This document shows positions 1 through 8,962 of a DNA stretch of 64,000 bases, one piece after another. Origin of the DNA: CAVQDV01 sp963711375. GTDB lineage: Bacteria; Pseudomonadota; Gammaproteobacteria; Coxiellales; Coxiellaceae. The stretch lies in NCBI GenBank assembly GCA_963711375.1, contig CAVQDV010000005.1, positions 248,001 through 312,000 on the forward strand. The letters are read 5' to 3'. The notes below the pieces were generated by a model. The model did no database searches and had not been told where the DNA came from. It worked only from the letters and a program-made list of their open reading frames with translations. Both the position numbers and the translations under genes were made by a program. Numbering within the stretch: position 1 is the stretch's first letter; every line of letters begins with the position of its first letter.

Positions 1-1188
1 AATGTCCACTTGGCCGCCAGAAAAATCGACCGCAAAAATCCCTTTTTTGACAGAGCCAATAATTTCAGCTGGATCATGCTTACCAGCCAACATATAGGTA
101 TTGGTCATCCGAGGAATTGGCAAATGCGCATAAGATTCGCGCCTCGCATTTCCCGTCGGCTTCATTTTCATTAAACGTGCATTCATTTTATCTTGCATAT
201 AATTTTTTAAAATACCATTTTCGATTAATACCGTTCTTTCCGTTGGGGTGCCTTCATCGTCGATGGTGAGTGAGCCTCGACGATTTTCTAAAGTGCCATC
301 GTCTACAATCGTGCAAAATTCAGAAGCTACTTTTTGGCCTAATTTCCCTGAAAAAGCAGAACTTCCCTTTCGATTAAAATCTCCCTCTAAGCCATGTCCG
401 ATGGCTTCGTGCAATAAAACACCTGGCCAACCGGGTCCGAGCACCACTGGCATGGTACCCGCCGGTGCAGGTTTTGCCGTTAAATTCCGAACCGCCTGAG
501 CTACCGCTTTTTGAGCATATTTTTTATATAAGTCGTCACGTAAAAAATATTGATAGTCCGTGCGGTTCCCGCCCCCAGCATTTCCTTGCTCTCGAACACC
601 CTTGTCTTCCACCACCACACGAATCGATAAATTAACGAGAGGACGTATGTCCGCTGCCATTGCGCCATCACTTGGCATAATTAAAATCACATCATAATCA
701 GCGGAAAGACGCACAAAAACTTGTTTTACACGAACATCAAGTGAACGCACATATAGATCGATGGTGTGCAATAAATTAATTTTTTCTTGATCGGCAAGAG
801 AAGGCAGCGGATTTTTATCGGTATATAAAGGTTTAATCGCCTGGGATTTTCCGAGGGAAATGGTGCCAGAATTTCCGCTGTAGGCAATACTTTTCGCCGA
901 ACTTGCTGCCTGAGAGAGGCTGGCTAAGGTGATATCATCGGCAAAAGCAAAGCCCGTTTTTTCTCCACATACCACTCGTAATCCGAAACCGTAATCGATG
1001 CTAAAATCTCCGCCTTTTACGAGTCCATCTTCCAAATACCAGGATTCTTGTAGGCTTTTTTCTAAATAGATATCGGCGGCATCGACCGTGCGCGAGAGGG
1101 TTTTATCTAAAATATTTTCTAATGCACTTGGTGTTAGTTCTGCTGAAGACAATAAATTTTCACTCGCTATTTTAATTAAATCTGACAT
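1..1188 (-). CDS. tldD: TldD metalloprotease, C-terminus cut by window edge
   Basis: This is a TldD/PmbA-family zinc metalloprotease. In E. coli TldD works with TldE (PmbA) on unfolded peptides and modified peptides such as microcin B17 and CcdA. I translated the minus strand from ATG at 1186-1188 and the frame stays open to base 1, giving 396 residues of a family usually about 480 long. The metal site HEAIGHGLEGD lies at residues about 260-270 (H260, E261, H265), followed by the family's FNRKGSSAF stretch. It follows yhdP with a 28-bp gap on the same strand, so it is the last visible gene of the mreBCD-yhdP-tldD run. The yhdP-tldD order is also found in E. coli. Only the far C-terminus is missing. 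Confidence 0.95.
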   Translation of the reverse strand, partial: MSDLIKIASENLLSSAELTPSALENILDKTLSRTVDAADIYLEKSLQESWYLEDGLVKGGDFSIDYGFGLRVVCGEKTGFAFADDITLASLSQAASSAKSIAYSGNSGTISLGKSQAIKPLYTDKNPLPSLADQEKINLLHTIDLYVRSLDVRVKQVFVRLSADYDVILIMPSDGAMAADIRPLVNLSIRVVVEDKGVREQGNAGGGNRTDYQYFLRDDLYKKYAQKAVAQAVRNLTAKPAPAGTMPVVLGPGWPGVLLHEAIGHGLEGDFNRKGSSAFSGKLGQKVASEFCTIVDDGTLENRRGSLTIDDEGTPTERTVLIENGILKNYMQDKMNARLMKMKPTGNARRESYAHLPIPRMTNTYMLAGKHDPAEIIGSVKKGIFAVDFSGGQVDI

Positions 1189-1216
1189 TTGTTTTCCTTT
1201 AATTTGAGAGGGGTAT

Positions 1217-4200
1217 TCATTTAACCACTTTGCTTATAATCGGTTTTTGCCAAGTGCCCCTTACTTTATAAGTCTTTCCGATGGCTTTGCCAATAGTGGG
1301 GCCCACTAATTTTTCCGCAATCCACGCCACGCCACCCGCAATTGGGCCACCGGCGACCCCCGCAATGATCGGCAAACTGGAGGTAACATAGGGCGCCACT
1401 CGCACACTAAGATCATATCTTTCTTTTGCAAAATCCATTTTCCCTTTCAACCATACTTGCGCTGCACGGCCATTCATATAAAAATTTTCGGTATTGGCTA
1501 CACCATTTAAAAAAGTAAAATCACCTTGCATCACCGAAAAAGGAAGACCTCCTTCTTTCGAACTCTTAGAAAATAAGTCTGGCAAAGCCGAAATGCTTAA
1601 AATATTAATAAGACGCACAAGGCTCAAGTTCGATTGCGCACTTTTAGAAATTTTCAAAACACTGCCATTTTTAAGATTAATTTTAACATGCCCATTTAAA
1701 ATGTTCGGAGAAAAATGAAGGGGCGAAGCGCGCCAATTAAAACCAAATTGAATTAAGCCCTTTCCCCCCTCTAAGGTTTTAGGATAATTCCACCGATCTA
1801 AAACATTGCCTAAATCGACACAATTTAAATAGCCTTCAAAAGAAGTGTGATCTTGCAAACCGGCTCTAAACCAAAAACCCTGTAGGTATAAATCCGCATT
1901 GGCAAGATGAGAACTTAGCTTATTAATCGTAATACCCGAAGGATGTTGGGATGTAATTAATTGAACATCGCCTAAGGCTTTTCTTCCATATTGTAGGCGC
2001 TTAATTCTGGCATTCAGCGAAGGAATACTCCTCGGATCCAGAGTACTTTCTCCTGTATTTTTTTGGGTGGGCCACGTTAAATTTTCAAAATTAATCCACC
2101 AGGGTTTTTTCTTATCAAAGGGAATATCAACTTCGCCCGTCGCCGCTTCTGACTGCACATGAAGACTAAGCGATTGCTCACCCGGAGTTACGTTTAAATA
2201 AACATTAGGCCAGCGATTACTTAAAACATCTAATTGTGCAACTCGAAGCTCGATTTCTCGAATATTTTTTAAAATTCCCTGATCGCCATTTTGGGAAGAA
2301 TGCGAGTCAAAATAGGCTTGCCACTCGGGCCAACTCAGTCTCGCTAAATTTCCTGTTATCAGTAATTTCGGCAATTCTTGAAAATTGGCTACACCTGGCC
2401 CAAGATGGATTTCTCCATTTAAAAAAGAAAAATTCTGTTGATTCAATTTAAGCGCTGCAGAAAGCAAACTTGCATAATCCACATGAATGAGGATTGACGA
2501 TTTTGCCCGGTAGGAGGCCACGACTTTTAAAAGCCCTTGATCAAGAGTCTGTTTCGAAAAAGGCTCGGGAATATTGCTTATCTGAATGCCTTGCATGTTG
2601 CTAACAGTCGTAGCAGAAATTTGCGAGTCTTTACCATAACCTTGCACGAGTATATTTGTCGAAAAATCCGAAAGACCCGAGAAATCGCTTAAAATCGGCG
2701 TAGTAAAATGTTTTTTCAGAGCTGCAAAATTTAATTTTCCATTAACACTAAATAATAAATTATCTGATTTTTGTTTTTGTTTTTGTTTTTGTTTTAGAGT
2801 GGACAACACAATCGATATTGGCTGTTCCAAAAAAGTTCCCTCTATAATTTTAGACGAAAATATTTTATTAATAAAAGAAAATTCTCCCTTCAAATTGCTA
2901 ACATTTAGCCAAGGCATGCTAAATAAAAGAGCAGAATTTTGAAATTGAACCCTTCCTTCCACTTTATTTTTGGCTTTAGAAAATGGGATCGTGAGCTTAA
3001 GATCCAATTGCAGCGGACCACTCATCGAAAATGCAGTCAAATCGCGTTTCACGGCCAAAGGAGAATGAAATATAACCGGCAAGGCTTTAGAAAAATCGGT
3101 TTTACTTCCCCCTTGAATCACTAAAACGGGCTTTGACAAATCATCAATTTTTGCCATCGAAATATCAAGGGGATTATCGAGCATTGAGGCTTTTATATGG
3201 TCCAATGATATTTGCTCACCCCTCCAACTCAGCTCACCTTCTAAATTTTCGAGGGGAGGCCATTCTTTAGAAAAGCGAAGTTTCACAGAATCAAAGTGCA
3301 GATCCCCATGATGCTGACCCAAACTTACACTTCCATTTAAACCAGAAAAACCAGGATAAGCACCATACGGATTCGCCGATAAATGGCTTAATTTTGCAAA
3401 AACCTTTAAATTACTTAAATTCGTCATGGGCAAAGCGGCTTCTAAAATTAAATCTCTAATTTCTCCACTAGGCCTTAGCGCTGTTACTATATCCGACACT
3501 TTATTCGGAAGAATATCTAAAGCCAAAAATATATCTAAATCCTGCATCCGTAAATAATCAACACTCAGTGCATAATATTTTTCGGATTTCGATAAACTTA
3601 TACGAGTTTCTTGCCAGGGATGATTATTGATAGAACCCTTCAATCGATCGGCTGAAAATTTCCAACCCGCACCTGCCGGCTGCCAGGCGAAATTCCCTTT
3701 AAAATCACTTAATTTTACGTGTTGCTTTTCTAAATAATTAAGATTTAGCTCATGAATCGTCAAGATGCTTTGAATTTTCTGAATTAATCCTTTTTCCCAA
3801 TCCACCCAAAATTCGCCATCCACAATTCCCTTTCTCACACTTACCGAACGAAAACTAAAAGGAATAAATTTCAACCATTGGGAAACGTCCGCATTACTCA
3901 CCTTGAGATAAGCTTTTGCGCCTAAATTTGAAAATGAAAAAGGGGTGCTGATATTATTGATAATGAATTTCACAAATGTTGGCTTTGCATTGGTAATTTC
4001 AAAACTTCCCGTAATGGAATGTCGCCAGGGCTCATTGACAATTTGCAGGTCCACATGATGCAAGGGCAAAACGTCACCGGTTTGACTATGCCAATAAATT
4101 CCCACTCGACTAATGTTGACATCCGCCTGGCTCAAGAGCCAATACGAGATGCCTTCCAACTCCTGCCAGGTGACTAAATCGATCTCAGGGGTTGCTTGAT

Positions 4201-4612
4201 TAGCCTTATTTTTCTGGGCTTTATTTTGGTAAATAGCAATCTTTGCTCCATCAATATCCAACTGGCTTGGCAATAATTTCATTTTTAAAAGGCTGTGCCA
4301 AATATCAATACTGACGGATAAACTTCGGATATGCAGATTAATTTGATCTGATTTTTTACCACCCACTTTCACATTTTCAAACGAAATTTCAGGGTAAAAC
4401 CCACGCCATTGTGCATGCACGCTCTGAATGCTCACGGGGACTTGAAGCATCTGCTCACCCCATTTGACAAAAAAATCTTTTTTGTGATTTAAAATTGGCG
4501 TGGAATAGCGCAGCAAAATAATCAAAACAGCAAAAGCGATGACGATAAAAGCCACCGAATATAAAATCCAACGTATCCCTGTTTTTATTCTATTTTCCAT
4601 ATTAAAGGCCAC
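1217..4612 (-). CDS. yhdP: YhdP family AsmA-like envelope lipid-transport protein
   Basis: A 1131-residue protein of the YhdP (DUF3971/AsmA-like) family, close to the 1266 residues of E. coli YhdP. It has one N-terminal membrane segment (about residues 13-35) and then a long beta-rich periplasmic region, ending in the conserved AsmA-like C-terminus (motifs GPTIGKAIG and YKVRGTW). YhdP, TamB and YdbH are known to move phospholipid to the outer membrane. Translation may start at GTG 4612, overlapping mreD by 28 bp, or at ATG 4600 four codons on; neither has a clear ribosome site, which suggests coupling to mreD. Residues around 605-615 are a KQKQKQ run encoded by a hexanucleotide repeat. In E. 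coli maf (yhdE) and rng lie between mreD and yhdP; both are absent here. Confidence 0.9.
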   Translation of the reverse strand: MAFNMENRIKTGIRWILYSVAFIVIAFAVLIILLRYSTPILNHKKDFFVKWGEQMLQVPVSIQSVHAQWRGFYPEISFENVKVGGKKSDQINLHIRSLSVSIDIWHSLLKMKLLPSQLDIDGAKIAIYQNKAQKNKANQATPEIDLVTWQELEGISYWLLSQADVNISRVGIYWHSQTGDVLPLHHVDLQIVNEPWRHSITGSFEITNAKPTFVKFIINNISTPFSFSNLGAKAYLKVSNADVSQWLKFIPFSFRSVSVRKGIVDGEFWVDWEKGLIQKIQSILTIHELNLNYLEKQHVKLSDFKGNFAWQPAGAGWKFSADRLKGSINNHPWQETRISLSKSEKYYALSVDYLRMQDLDIFLALDILPNKVSDIVTALRPSGEIRDLILEAALPMTNLSNLKVFAKLSHLSANPYGAYPGFSGLNGSVSLGQHHGDLHFDSVKLRFSKEWPPLENLEGELSWRGEQISLDHIKASMLDNPLDISMAKIDDLSKPVLVIQGGSKTDFSKALPVIFHSPLAVKRDLTAFSMSGPLQLDLKLTIPFSKAKNKVEGRVQFQNSALLFSMPWLNVSNLKGEFSFINKIFSSKIIEGTFLEQPISIVLSTLKQKQKQKQKSDNLLFSVNGKLNFAALKKHFTTPILSDFSGLSDFSTNILVQGYGKDSQISATTVSNMQGIQISNIPEPFSKQTLDQGLLKVVASYRAKSSILIHVDYASLLSAALKLNQQNFSFLNGEIHLGPGVANFQELPKLLITGNLARLSWPEWQAYFDSHSSQNGDQGILKNIREIELRVAQLDVLSNRWPNVYLNVTPGEQSLSLHVQSEAATGEVDIPFDKKKPWWINFENLTWPTQKNTGESTLDPRSIPSLNARIKRLQYGRKALGDVQLITSQHPSGITINKLSSHLANADLYLQGFWFRAGLQDHTSFEGYLNCVDLGNVLDRWNYPKTLEGGKGLIQFGFNWRASPLHFSPNILNGHVKINLKNGSVLKISKSAQSNLSLVRLINILSISALPDLFSKSSKEGGLPFSVMQGDFTFLNGVANTENFYMNGRAAQVWLKGKMDFAKERYDLSVRVAPYVTSSLPIIAGVAGGPIAGGVAWIAEKLVGPTIGKAIGKTYKVRGTWQKPIISKVVK

Positions 4613-5034
4613 ACCATCATGCTAGAGAGCGCAGGAAGCCAATACGTCCATGAAAGTGGCGTAATGCCCTCGAGGCTCATCATCCAATATTGTAGTGCAG
4701 AATTGAACATGACTAAAACAAAAATTATCATGGATTGCTGCCAGACGGGCAAAGCGCCGAAACGAGGCAAAAATTTCATGAGGCAATAGGCGATCACGGT
4801 ATAGATCAAAGCGTGCATGCCCAGAGGCGAACCCTGAGCTAAATCCGTAATAATCCCGAGAAACCAGGCAATTCCGACTCCAATGACATTCGGTTTACGA
4901 GCGATCCAACTTAAGGCGATAAGCAGAAGAAAATTCGGCATTACCGTCTGAAATGGAAACGGGAGCAAAATCAAAATAAGGCCAATCAATAGGGTAATGG
5001 TGATGTAAATTTTACTGGGTTCTTCGCGACGCAT
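4585..5034 (-). CDS. mreD: Rod-shape protein MreD
   Basis: A 149-residue hydrophobic protein with about five membrane segments, beginning MRREEPSKIY and matching MreD in size. MreD is the small inner-membrane partner of MreC in the elongasome that positions lateral peptidoglycan synthesis. The start at 5034 overlaps the end of mreC by 23 bp and the gene's end overlaps yhdP, so the genes look translationally coupled. The identification rests on hydropathy, size and position directly after mreC, since MreD sequences are poorly conserved. Confidence 0.88.
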   Translation of the reverse strand: MRREEPSKIYITITLLIGLILILLPFPFQTVMPNFLLLIALSWIARKPNVIGVGIAWFLGIITDLAQGSPLGMHALIYTVIAYCLMKFLPRFGALPVWQQSMIIFVLVMFNSALQYWMMSLEGITPLSWTYWLPALSSMMVWPLIWKIE

Positions 5035-5854
5035 GAGAATCCTCCCTTATCAACAATACTTGTGTGTCACGATTCAAATGAGCCAGTGGCTGCAATACAA
5101 TTTTACTAAAACGTACATCCGAATTTTTCCGCACGAAAATAACCTTTCCGACGGGGTAACCAAGAGGATAGAGCGAGCCTAAACCGGAAGTTACAAAAAT
5201 ATCTCCCACCTGCACATCACTTGTGTCAGACACATTTTTAAGAGCTACTCGATCCTCTGCCCCCAAACCCGCGGCAATTGCGCGAAGGCCATTGCGACTA
5301 TTTTGTACCGGAACGGCCGAACGAACATCGGTGATTAACATGACCTTGCTCGTTAGAGGCGTGACATCCACCACTTGTCCGACCACTCCAAAGGCATCCA
5401 ATACGGGCTGGCCCTGATAAATTTTATCCCGTAGTCCACGATTCAGTGTGATCACTTTCTCGGCGGAATTTGAAGACAATGCCAATAATTCAGCTGCAAT
5501 TGCCTTGCTAGAAACCTGTGCTGAAGATTTTAATAATTCTCGTAACTCTGTATTTTCTTGCTCTAATATCATTAATTTTTGCAAACGCCCAATTAATAAT
5601 AATTGCTGTGCACGAAGCTCAGTGTTCTCATTATATAATTGCTGATGCGAAATTAGGGATTCTAAAGACCAGTTCCACACTTTGCTTGGAACATTGACCA
5701 TCCACTGGACTGGGTAAACAACAACTTCTGCCGTATCGCGCCAACGATGAAAAATCGGTGAGCGCGCATCAAAATGCATAAAAACCAGTGCTAAAACGAG
5801 CAGGAAAACGGCTCTTGCCCCCTGTGCTTTGCTGCTCATGAAAATAGGCTTCAC
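5012..5854 (-). CDS. mreC: Rod-shape protein MreC
   Basis: A 280-residue bitopic membrane protein. A membrane segment lies at about residues 12-29, a coiled coil rich in Leu/Glu at about 70-112, and the MreC beta-domain after that. Typical pieces include GQPVLDAFGVVGQV, VMLITDVRSAVPV and VGDIFVTSGLGSLYPLGYPVGKV. MreC is the periplasmic scaffold linking MreB filaments to MreD, RodA and PBP2. It lies 26 bp after mreB and overlaps mreD. The start could be M1 or M6; M1 at 5854 gives a normal short cytoplasmic tail. Confidence 0.94.
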   Translation of the reverse strand: MKPIFMSSKAQGARAVFLLVLALVFMHFDARSPIFHRWRDTAEVVVYPVQWMVNVPSKVWNWSLESLISHQQLYNENTELRAQQLLLIGRLQKLMILEQENTELRELLKSSAQVSSKAIAAELLALSSNSAEKVITLNRGLRDKIYQGQPVLDAFGVVGQVVDVTPLTSKVMLITDVRSAVPVQNSRNGLRAIAAGLGAEDRVALKNVSDTSDVQVGDIFVTSGLGSLYPLGYPVGKVIFVRKNSDVRFSKIVLQPLAHLNRDTQVLLIREDSHASRRTQ

Positions 5855-5880
5855 TGGCTTTGTGTCCTCAAAATAAGGCG

Positions 5881-6924
5881 CTAATCCCTTGCGAGAAATT
5901 CGGAGCCAACAACCTTCATCAATTCAAGAGCGCGACCACCGCCACGAGCGACACAAGTCAAAGGATCGTCATCGACAACCACTGGCAAGCCGGTTTCTTC
6001 GGTTAATAATCGATCTAAATTTTTGAGAAGCGCACCGCCCCCGGTTAATACCATACCACGTTCACCGATATCCGCCGCTAATTCGGGTGGTGCTTGTTCA
6101 AGCGCGCTGCGAACGGCGCCCACAATTCCAGATAAAGGCTCTTGAAGCGCCTCAAGAATTTCATTGCTATTCAGTGTGAAACTGCGTGGCACGCCTTCTG
6201 CTAAATTCCGTCCGCGCACTTCGATTTCCTTAATTTCGCTGCTTGGAAATGCGGTGCCGATATCTTGCTTAATGCGTTCAGCCGTCGTTTCACCGATCAA
6301 AATGCCGTAATTTCTTCGTACATAATTAATGATGGCTTCATCAAAACGATCTCCGCCGATACGCACCGATTCGGCATAGACGATACCGCTGAGAGAAATA
6401 ATAGCAACTTCTGTGGTACCCCCGCCAATATCCACCACCATCGAACCATTTGCCTCTTCGACGGGCAAGCCTGCACCCATGGCAGCCGCCATGGGTTCGT
6501 CGATTAAATAAACTTCGCGAGCGCCTGCACCAAAGGCGGATTCTTTAATCGCGCGGCGTTCAACCTGAGTGGACCCACAAGGTACACAAATTAATACCCG
6601 AGGACTTGGGCGAAAATATTTATTTTCGTGTACTTTATGGATGAAATGTTGCAGCATTTTCTCTGTTACTTGAAAATCCGCGATCACACCATCTTTCAAG
6701 GGTCGCATCGCCGTGATATTGCCTGGTGTTCGGCCTAACATTCTTTTGGCCTCAATCCCAACCGCAACCACACGACTTTGCGAGGAATAATTATCTTTTT
6801 TCAGGGCGACTACTGAAGGTTCATCTAAAACGATGCCTTGGCCCTTCACGTAAATTAACGTGTTGGCGGTACCCAAATCGATGGAAATATCATTGGAAAA
6901 CATTCCCCGTAATTTTTTGAACAT
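5881..6924 (-). CDS. mreB: Rod-shape-determining actin homologue MreB
   Basis: A 347-residue bacterial actin that polymerises under the inner membrane and directs lateral wall growth. Visible actin-fold motifs are phosphate-1 (DLGTANTLIYVKGQG near residue 17), connect and phosphate-2 (MVVDIGGGTTEVAIISL), and the adenosine loop (GMVLTGGGALLKN). The length matches E. coli MreB (347). The start at 6924 follows a GAAGAGAAGG purine tract. It is the first gene of the mreBCD-yhdP-tldD run and is divergent from gatC, with a 279-bp gap holding a GC-rich palindromic repeat. Confidence 0.98.
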   Translation of the reverse strand: MFKKLRGMFSNDISIDLGTANTLIYVKGQGIVLDEPSVVALKKDNYSSQSRVVAVGIEAKRMLGRTPGNITAMRPLKDGVIADFQVTEKMLQHFIHKVHENKYFRPSPRVLICVPCGSTQVERRAIKESAFGAGAREVYLIDEPMAAAMGAGLPVEEANGSMVVDIGGGTTEVAIISLSGIVYAESVRIGGDRFDEAIINYVRRNYGILIGETTAERIKQDIGTAFPSSEIKEIEVRGRNLAEGVPRSFTLNSNEILEALQEPLSGIVGAVRSALEQAPPELAADIGERGMVLTGGGALLKNLDRLLTEETGLPVVVDDDPLTCVARGGGRALELMKVVGSEFLARD

Positions 6925-7055
6925 AGGCCTTCTCTTCTTTTATGTTGCTGATGAAATCTGAACAAATTAGACGCTAATTTAAAGAACATTTCAAGTGCAG
7001 AACTAAAATGAACTACAAAGTGTCTTAAAGGCAAAGGTGAAAGGCAGCAATCACG

Positions 7056-7132
7056 CCCTCTCCCCTTGCGGGAGAGGGAGGGGTGAGGGGAATTAATACC
7101 CCTCAGTAACCCTCTCCCGCCAGGGGAGAGGG
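7056..7132. repeat. GC-rich double palindrome (CCCTCTCCC / GGGAGAGGG)
   Basis: Two copies of CCCTCTCCC (7056-7064 and 7110-7118) alternate with GGGAGAGGG copies (7070-7078 and 7124-7132). Each half can form a 9-bp stem, and the whole can fold into one long hairpin with GGGGTGAGGGG/ACCCCTCAGT in the middle. It is far more GC-rich than its surroundings and sits in the mreB/gatC divergent spacer. Repeats of this general look are dispersed in many bacterial genomes, so I read it as a REP/MITE-like intergenic element rather than a regulatory site. Confidence 0.75.
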
Positions 7133-7153
7133 AACAATATTCCATTCTTACCC

Positions 7154-7176
7154 AGCAGAGAAAACTCTGCTACACT
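7154..7176 (+). promoter_or_regulatory. Candidate gatCAB promoter, extended -10 with small inverted repeat
   Basis: TGC-TACACT at 7168-7176 fits an extended -10 (TGnTAnnnT) about 28 bp before gatC. The inverted repeat AGCAGAG-aaaa-CTCTGCT (7154-7171) runs into the -10. No convincing -35 is visible, as is usual for extended -10 promoters. Whether the repeat is an operator is a guess. Confidence 0.4.
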
Positions 7177-7203
7177 CCTTGACCTAAAAACGGAGAAGCT
7201 ACC

Positions 7204-7497
7204 ATGACCATTACCATTGATGACGTCAGTAAGATTGCCCACTTGGCACGCTTGGCGGTAACACCTGCCGAAGAAAATAAGCTTTTGCCCGAGCTTGAAA
7301 ATATTTTAACCTTAGTGGCAAAAATGAATGATGTTGATACTAAAAATATTGAACCGCTTTCTCATCCATTTTCCGAAAAACAAGCCTTGCGTGAAGATCA
7401 GGTGACCGAAATTGATCAGCGCCAAGCCTTTTTGAAAATCGCGCCACAAACACAAGCGGGATTATATATCGTTCCACAAGTCATCGAATCCGAGTGA
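7204..7497 (+). CDS. gatC: Asp/Glu-tRNA amidotransferase subunit C
   Basis: A 97-residue GatC, the belt subunit that holds GatA and GatB together in the amidotransferase converting Glu-tRNA(Gln) and/or Asp-tRNA(Asn) to the amide form. Diagnostic features are the N-terminal VSKIAHLARLAV, the middle EPLSHPF, and LREDQV. The ATG at 7204 follows GGAGAAGCTACC. It is the first gene of gatCAB, 9 bp before gatA. glnS and asnS are not in this window, so which tRNA is served cannot be decided here. Confidence 0.96.
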   Translation: MTITIDDVSKIAHLARLAVTPAEENKLLPELENILTLVAKMNDVDTKNIEPLSHPFSEKQALREDQVTEIDQRQAFLKIAPQTQAGLYIVPQVIESE

Positions 7498-7506
7498 GGT
7501 AACAGT

Positions 7507-8961
7507 ATGCATCACAAAACCATTGCCGAATTATCCAGAGCACTTCAAGAAAAAAAAATTTCAAGTCTTGAGCTGACTGAACATTATATTTCACGCATCA
7601 AAAAATACAACACAGAATTAAATGCGTTTATTACGGTAACTGAAGAATTCGCGCTAGAACAAGCGAGAAATGCCGATAAAAAAATTGCTGAGGGTGTTGC
7701 AAATCCACTCACCGGAATCCCAATTGCACAAAAAGACATATTCTGCACCAAAAATATTAAAACTACCTGCGGCTCTAAAATGCTGGATAATTTTATTGCG
7801 CCTTATAATGCGACCGTTATTAAAAAATTCCACAGTGCCGATGCCGTCATGCTCGGAAAAACCAATATGGACGAATATGCAATGGGTTCGTCGAATGAAA
7901 ATAGTTTTTACGGCCCTGTAAAAAATCCTTGGGATCCAACACGAACGCCGGGTGGATCTTCCGGTGGCTCTGCTGCCGCTGTTGCTGCACGTTTATGTGC
8001 GGCTGCAACTGGAACTGATACCGGTGGCTCCATACGTCAACCTGCCGCTTTATGCGGAATTACGGGCTTAAAACCAACCTATGGTCGGGTATCACGTTAT
8101 GGCATGATTGCCTATGCTTCCAGTTTAGATCAAGGTGGGGTCTTCACCCAAACCGCAGAAGATGCGGGAATTTTAATGAATATCATGGCGGGCTTTGATC
8201 CAAAGGATTCCACCTCAATCGCTACAGAAACACCTGACTTTACCAAAACTTTAAAAAATGATTTGCGTGGATTAACACTGGGCTTACCCAAAGAATATTT
8301 TAGTAATGGCTTAGATAACGAAATTGCGATATCCATCCAGGAGGCGATTAAGCAATTAAAAGCTTTGGGTGTTAATTTCGTTGACATTAATTTACCCCAT
8401 ACGGAATTAGCCGCGCCTGTCTATTATGTCTTAGCACCCGCAGAATGCTCGTCCAATTTAGCACGCTATGATGGCGTTCGTTTTGGCTATCGCTGTGAAA
8501 ATCCCGCTAATTTAGAAGATTTATATAAAAGGTCTCGTTCAGAAGCCTTTGGCGCGGAAGTCAAGCGACGAATTTTAATCGGCACTTATGTGCTGTCAGC
8601 CGGTTATTATGATGCTTATTATTTGCAAGCTCAAAAAGTTCGTCGATTAATTCAAAATGATTTTTTGAAAGCCTTTGAAAAAGTAGATGCGATCTTAACA
8701 CCCGTCACGCCAACCCCGGCTTTTAAAATTGGCGAAAAATCGAAAGATCCTGTAGCGATGTATTTATCTGACATCTATACCATCGCCGTTAATCTGGCGG
8801 GTTTACCGGGAATATCTTTACCTGCTGGATTTACGAAAACACAATTGCCGATTGGCATGCAGCTTATCGGAAAACATTTTGACGAAGCTTTATTATTAAA
8901 TATTGCACATCAATATCAATTACATTCAGAGTGGCATAAAAAAGCGCCGGAGGGATATTAA
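7507..8961 (+). CDS. gatA: Asp/Glu-tRNA amidotransferase subunit A
   Basis: A 484-residue amidase-signature protein, the subunit that frees ammonia from glutamine. The catalytic Ser-cisSer-Lys triad is visible: K76 in IPIAQKDIF, S151 in GGSSGGSAAA and S175 in TDTGGSIRQPA. The 75- and 99-residue spacings equal those of the characterised S. aureus GatA. The ATG at 7507 follows GAGGTAACAGT. It lies between gatC (9-bp gap) and gatB (1-bp gap), so the three are surely cotranscribed. Confidence 0.98.
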   Translation: MHHKTIAELSRALQEKKISSLELTEHYISRIKKYNTELNAFITVTEEFALEQARNADKKIAEGVANPLTGIPIAQKDIFCTKNIKTTCGSKMLDNFIAPYNATVIKKFHSADAVMLGKTNMDEYAMGSSNENSFYGPVKNPWDPTRTPGGSSGGSAAAVAARLCAAATGTDTGGSIRQPAALCGITGLKPTYGRVSRYGMIAYASSLDQGGVFTQTAEDAGILMNIMAGFDPKDSTSIATETPDFTKTLKNDLRGLTLGLPKEYFSNGLDNEIAISIQEAIKQLKALGVNFVDINLPHTELAAPVYYVLAPAECSSNLARYDGVRFGYRCENPANLEDLYKRSRSEAFGAEVKRRILIGTYVLSAGYYDAYYLQAQKVRRLIQNDFLKAFEKVDAILTPVTPTPAFKIGEKSKDPVAMYLSDIYTIAVNLAGLPGISLPAGFTKTQLPIGMQLIGKHFDEALLLNIAHQYQLHSEWHKKAPEGY

Positions 8962-8962
8962 A

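Noticed and set aside
6855..7145. 96-codon minus-strand frame across the mreB 5' end
   Set aside because: It is read through the GC-rich palindrome and overlaps mreB; no conserved protein features.
8903..8962. N-terminal extension of gatB
   Set aside because: It overlaps the end of gatA; family alignment and the GGAGGGAT site favour 8963.
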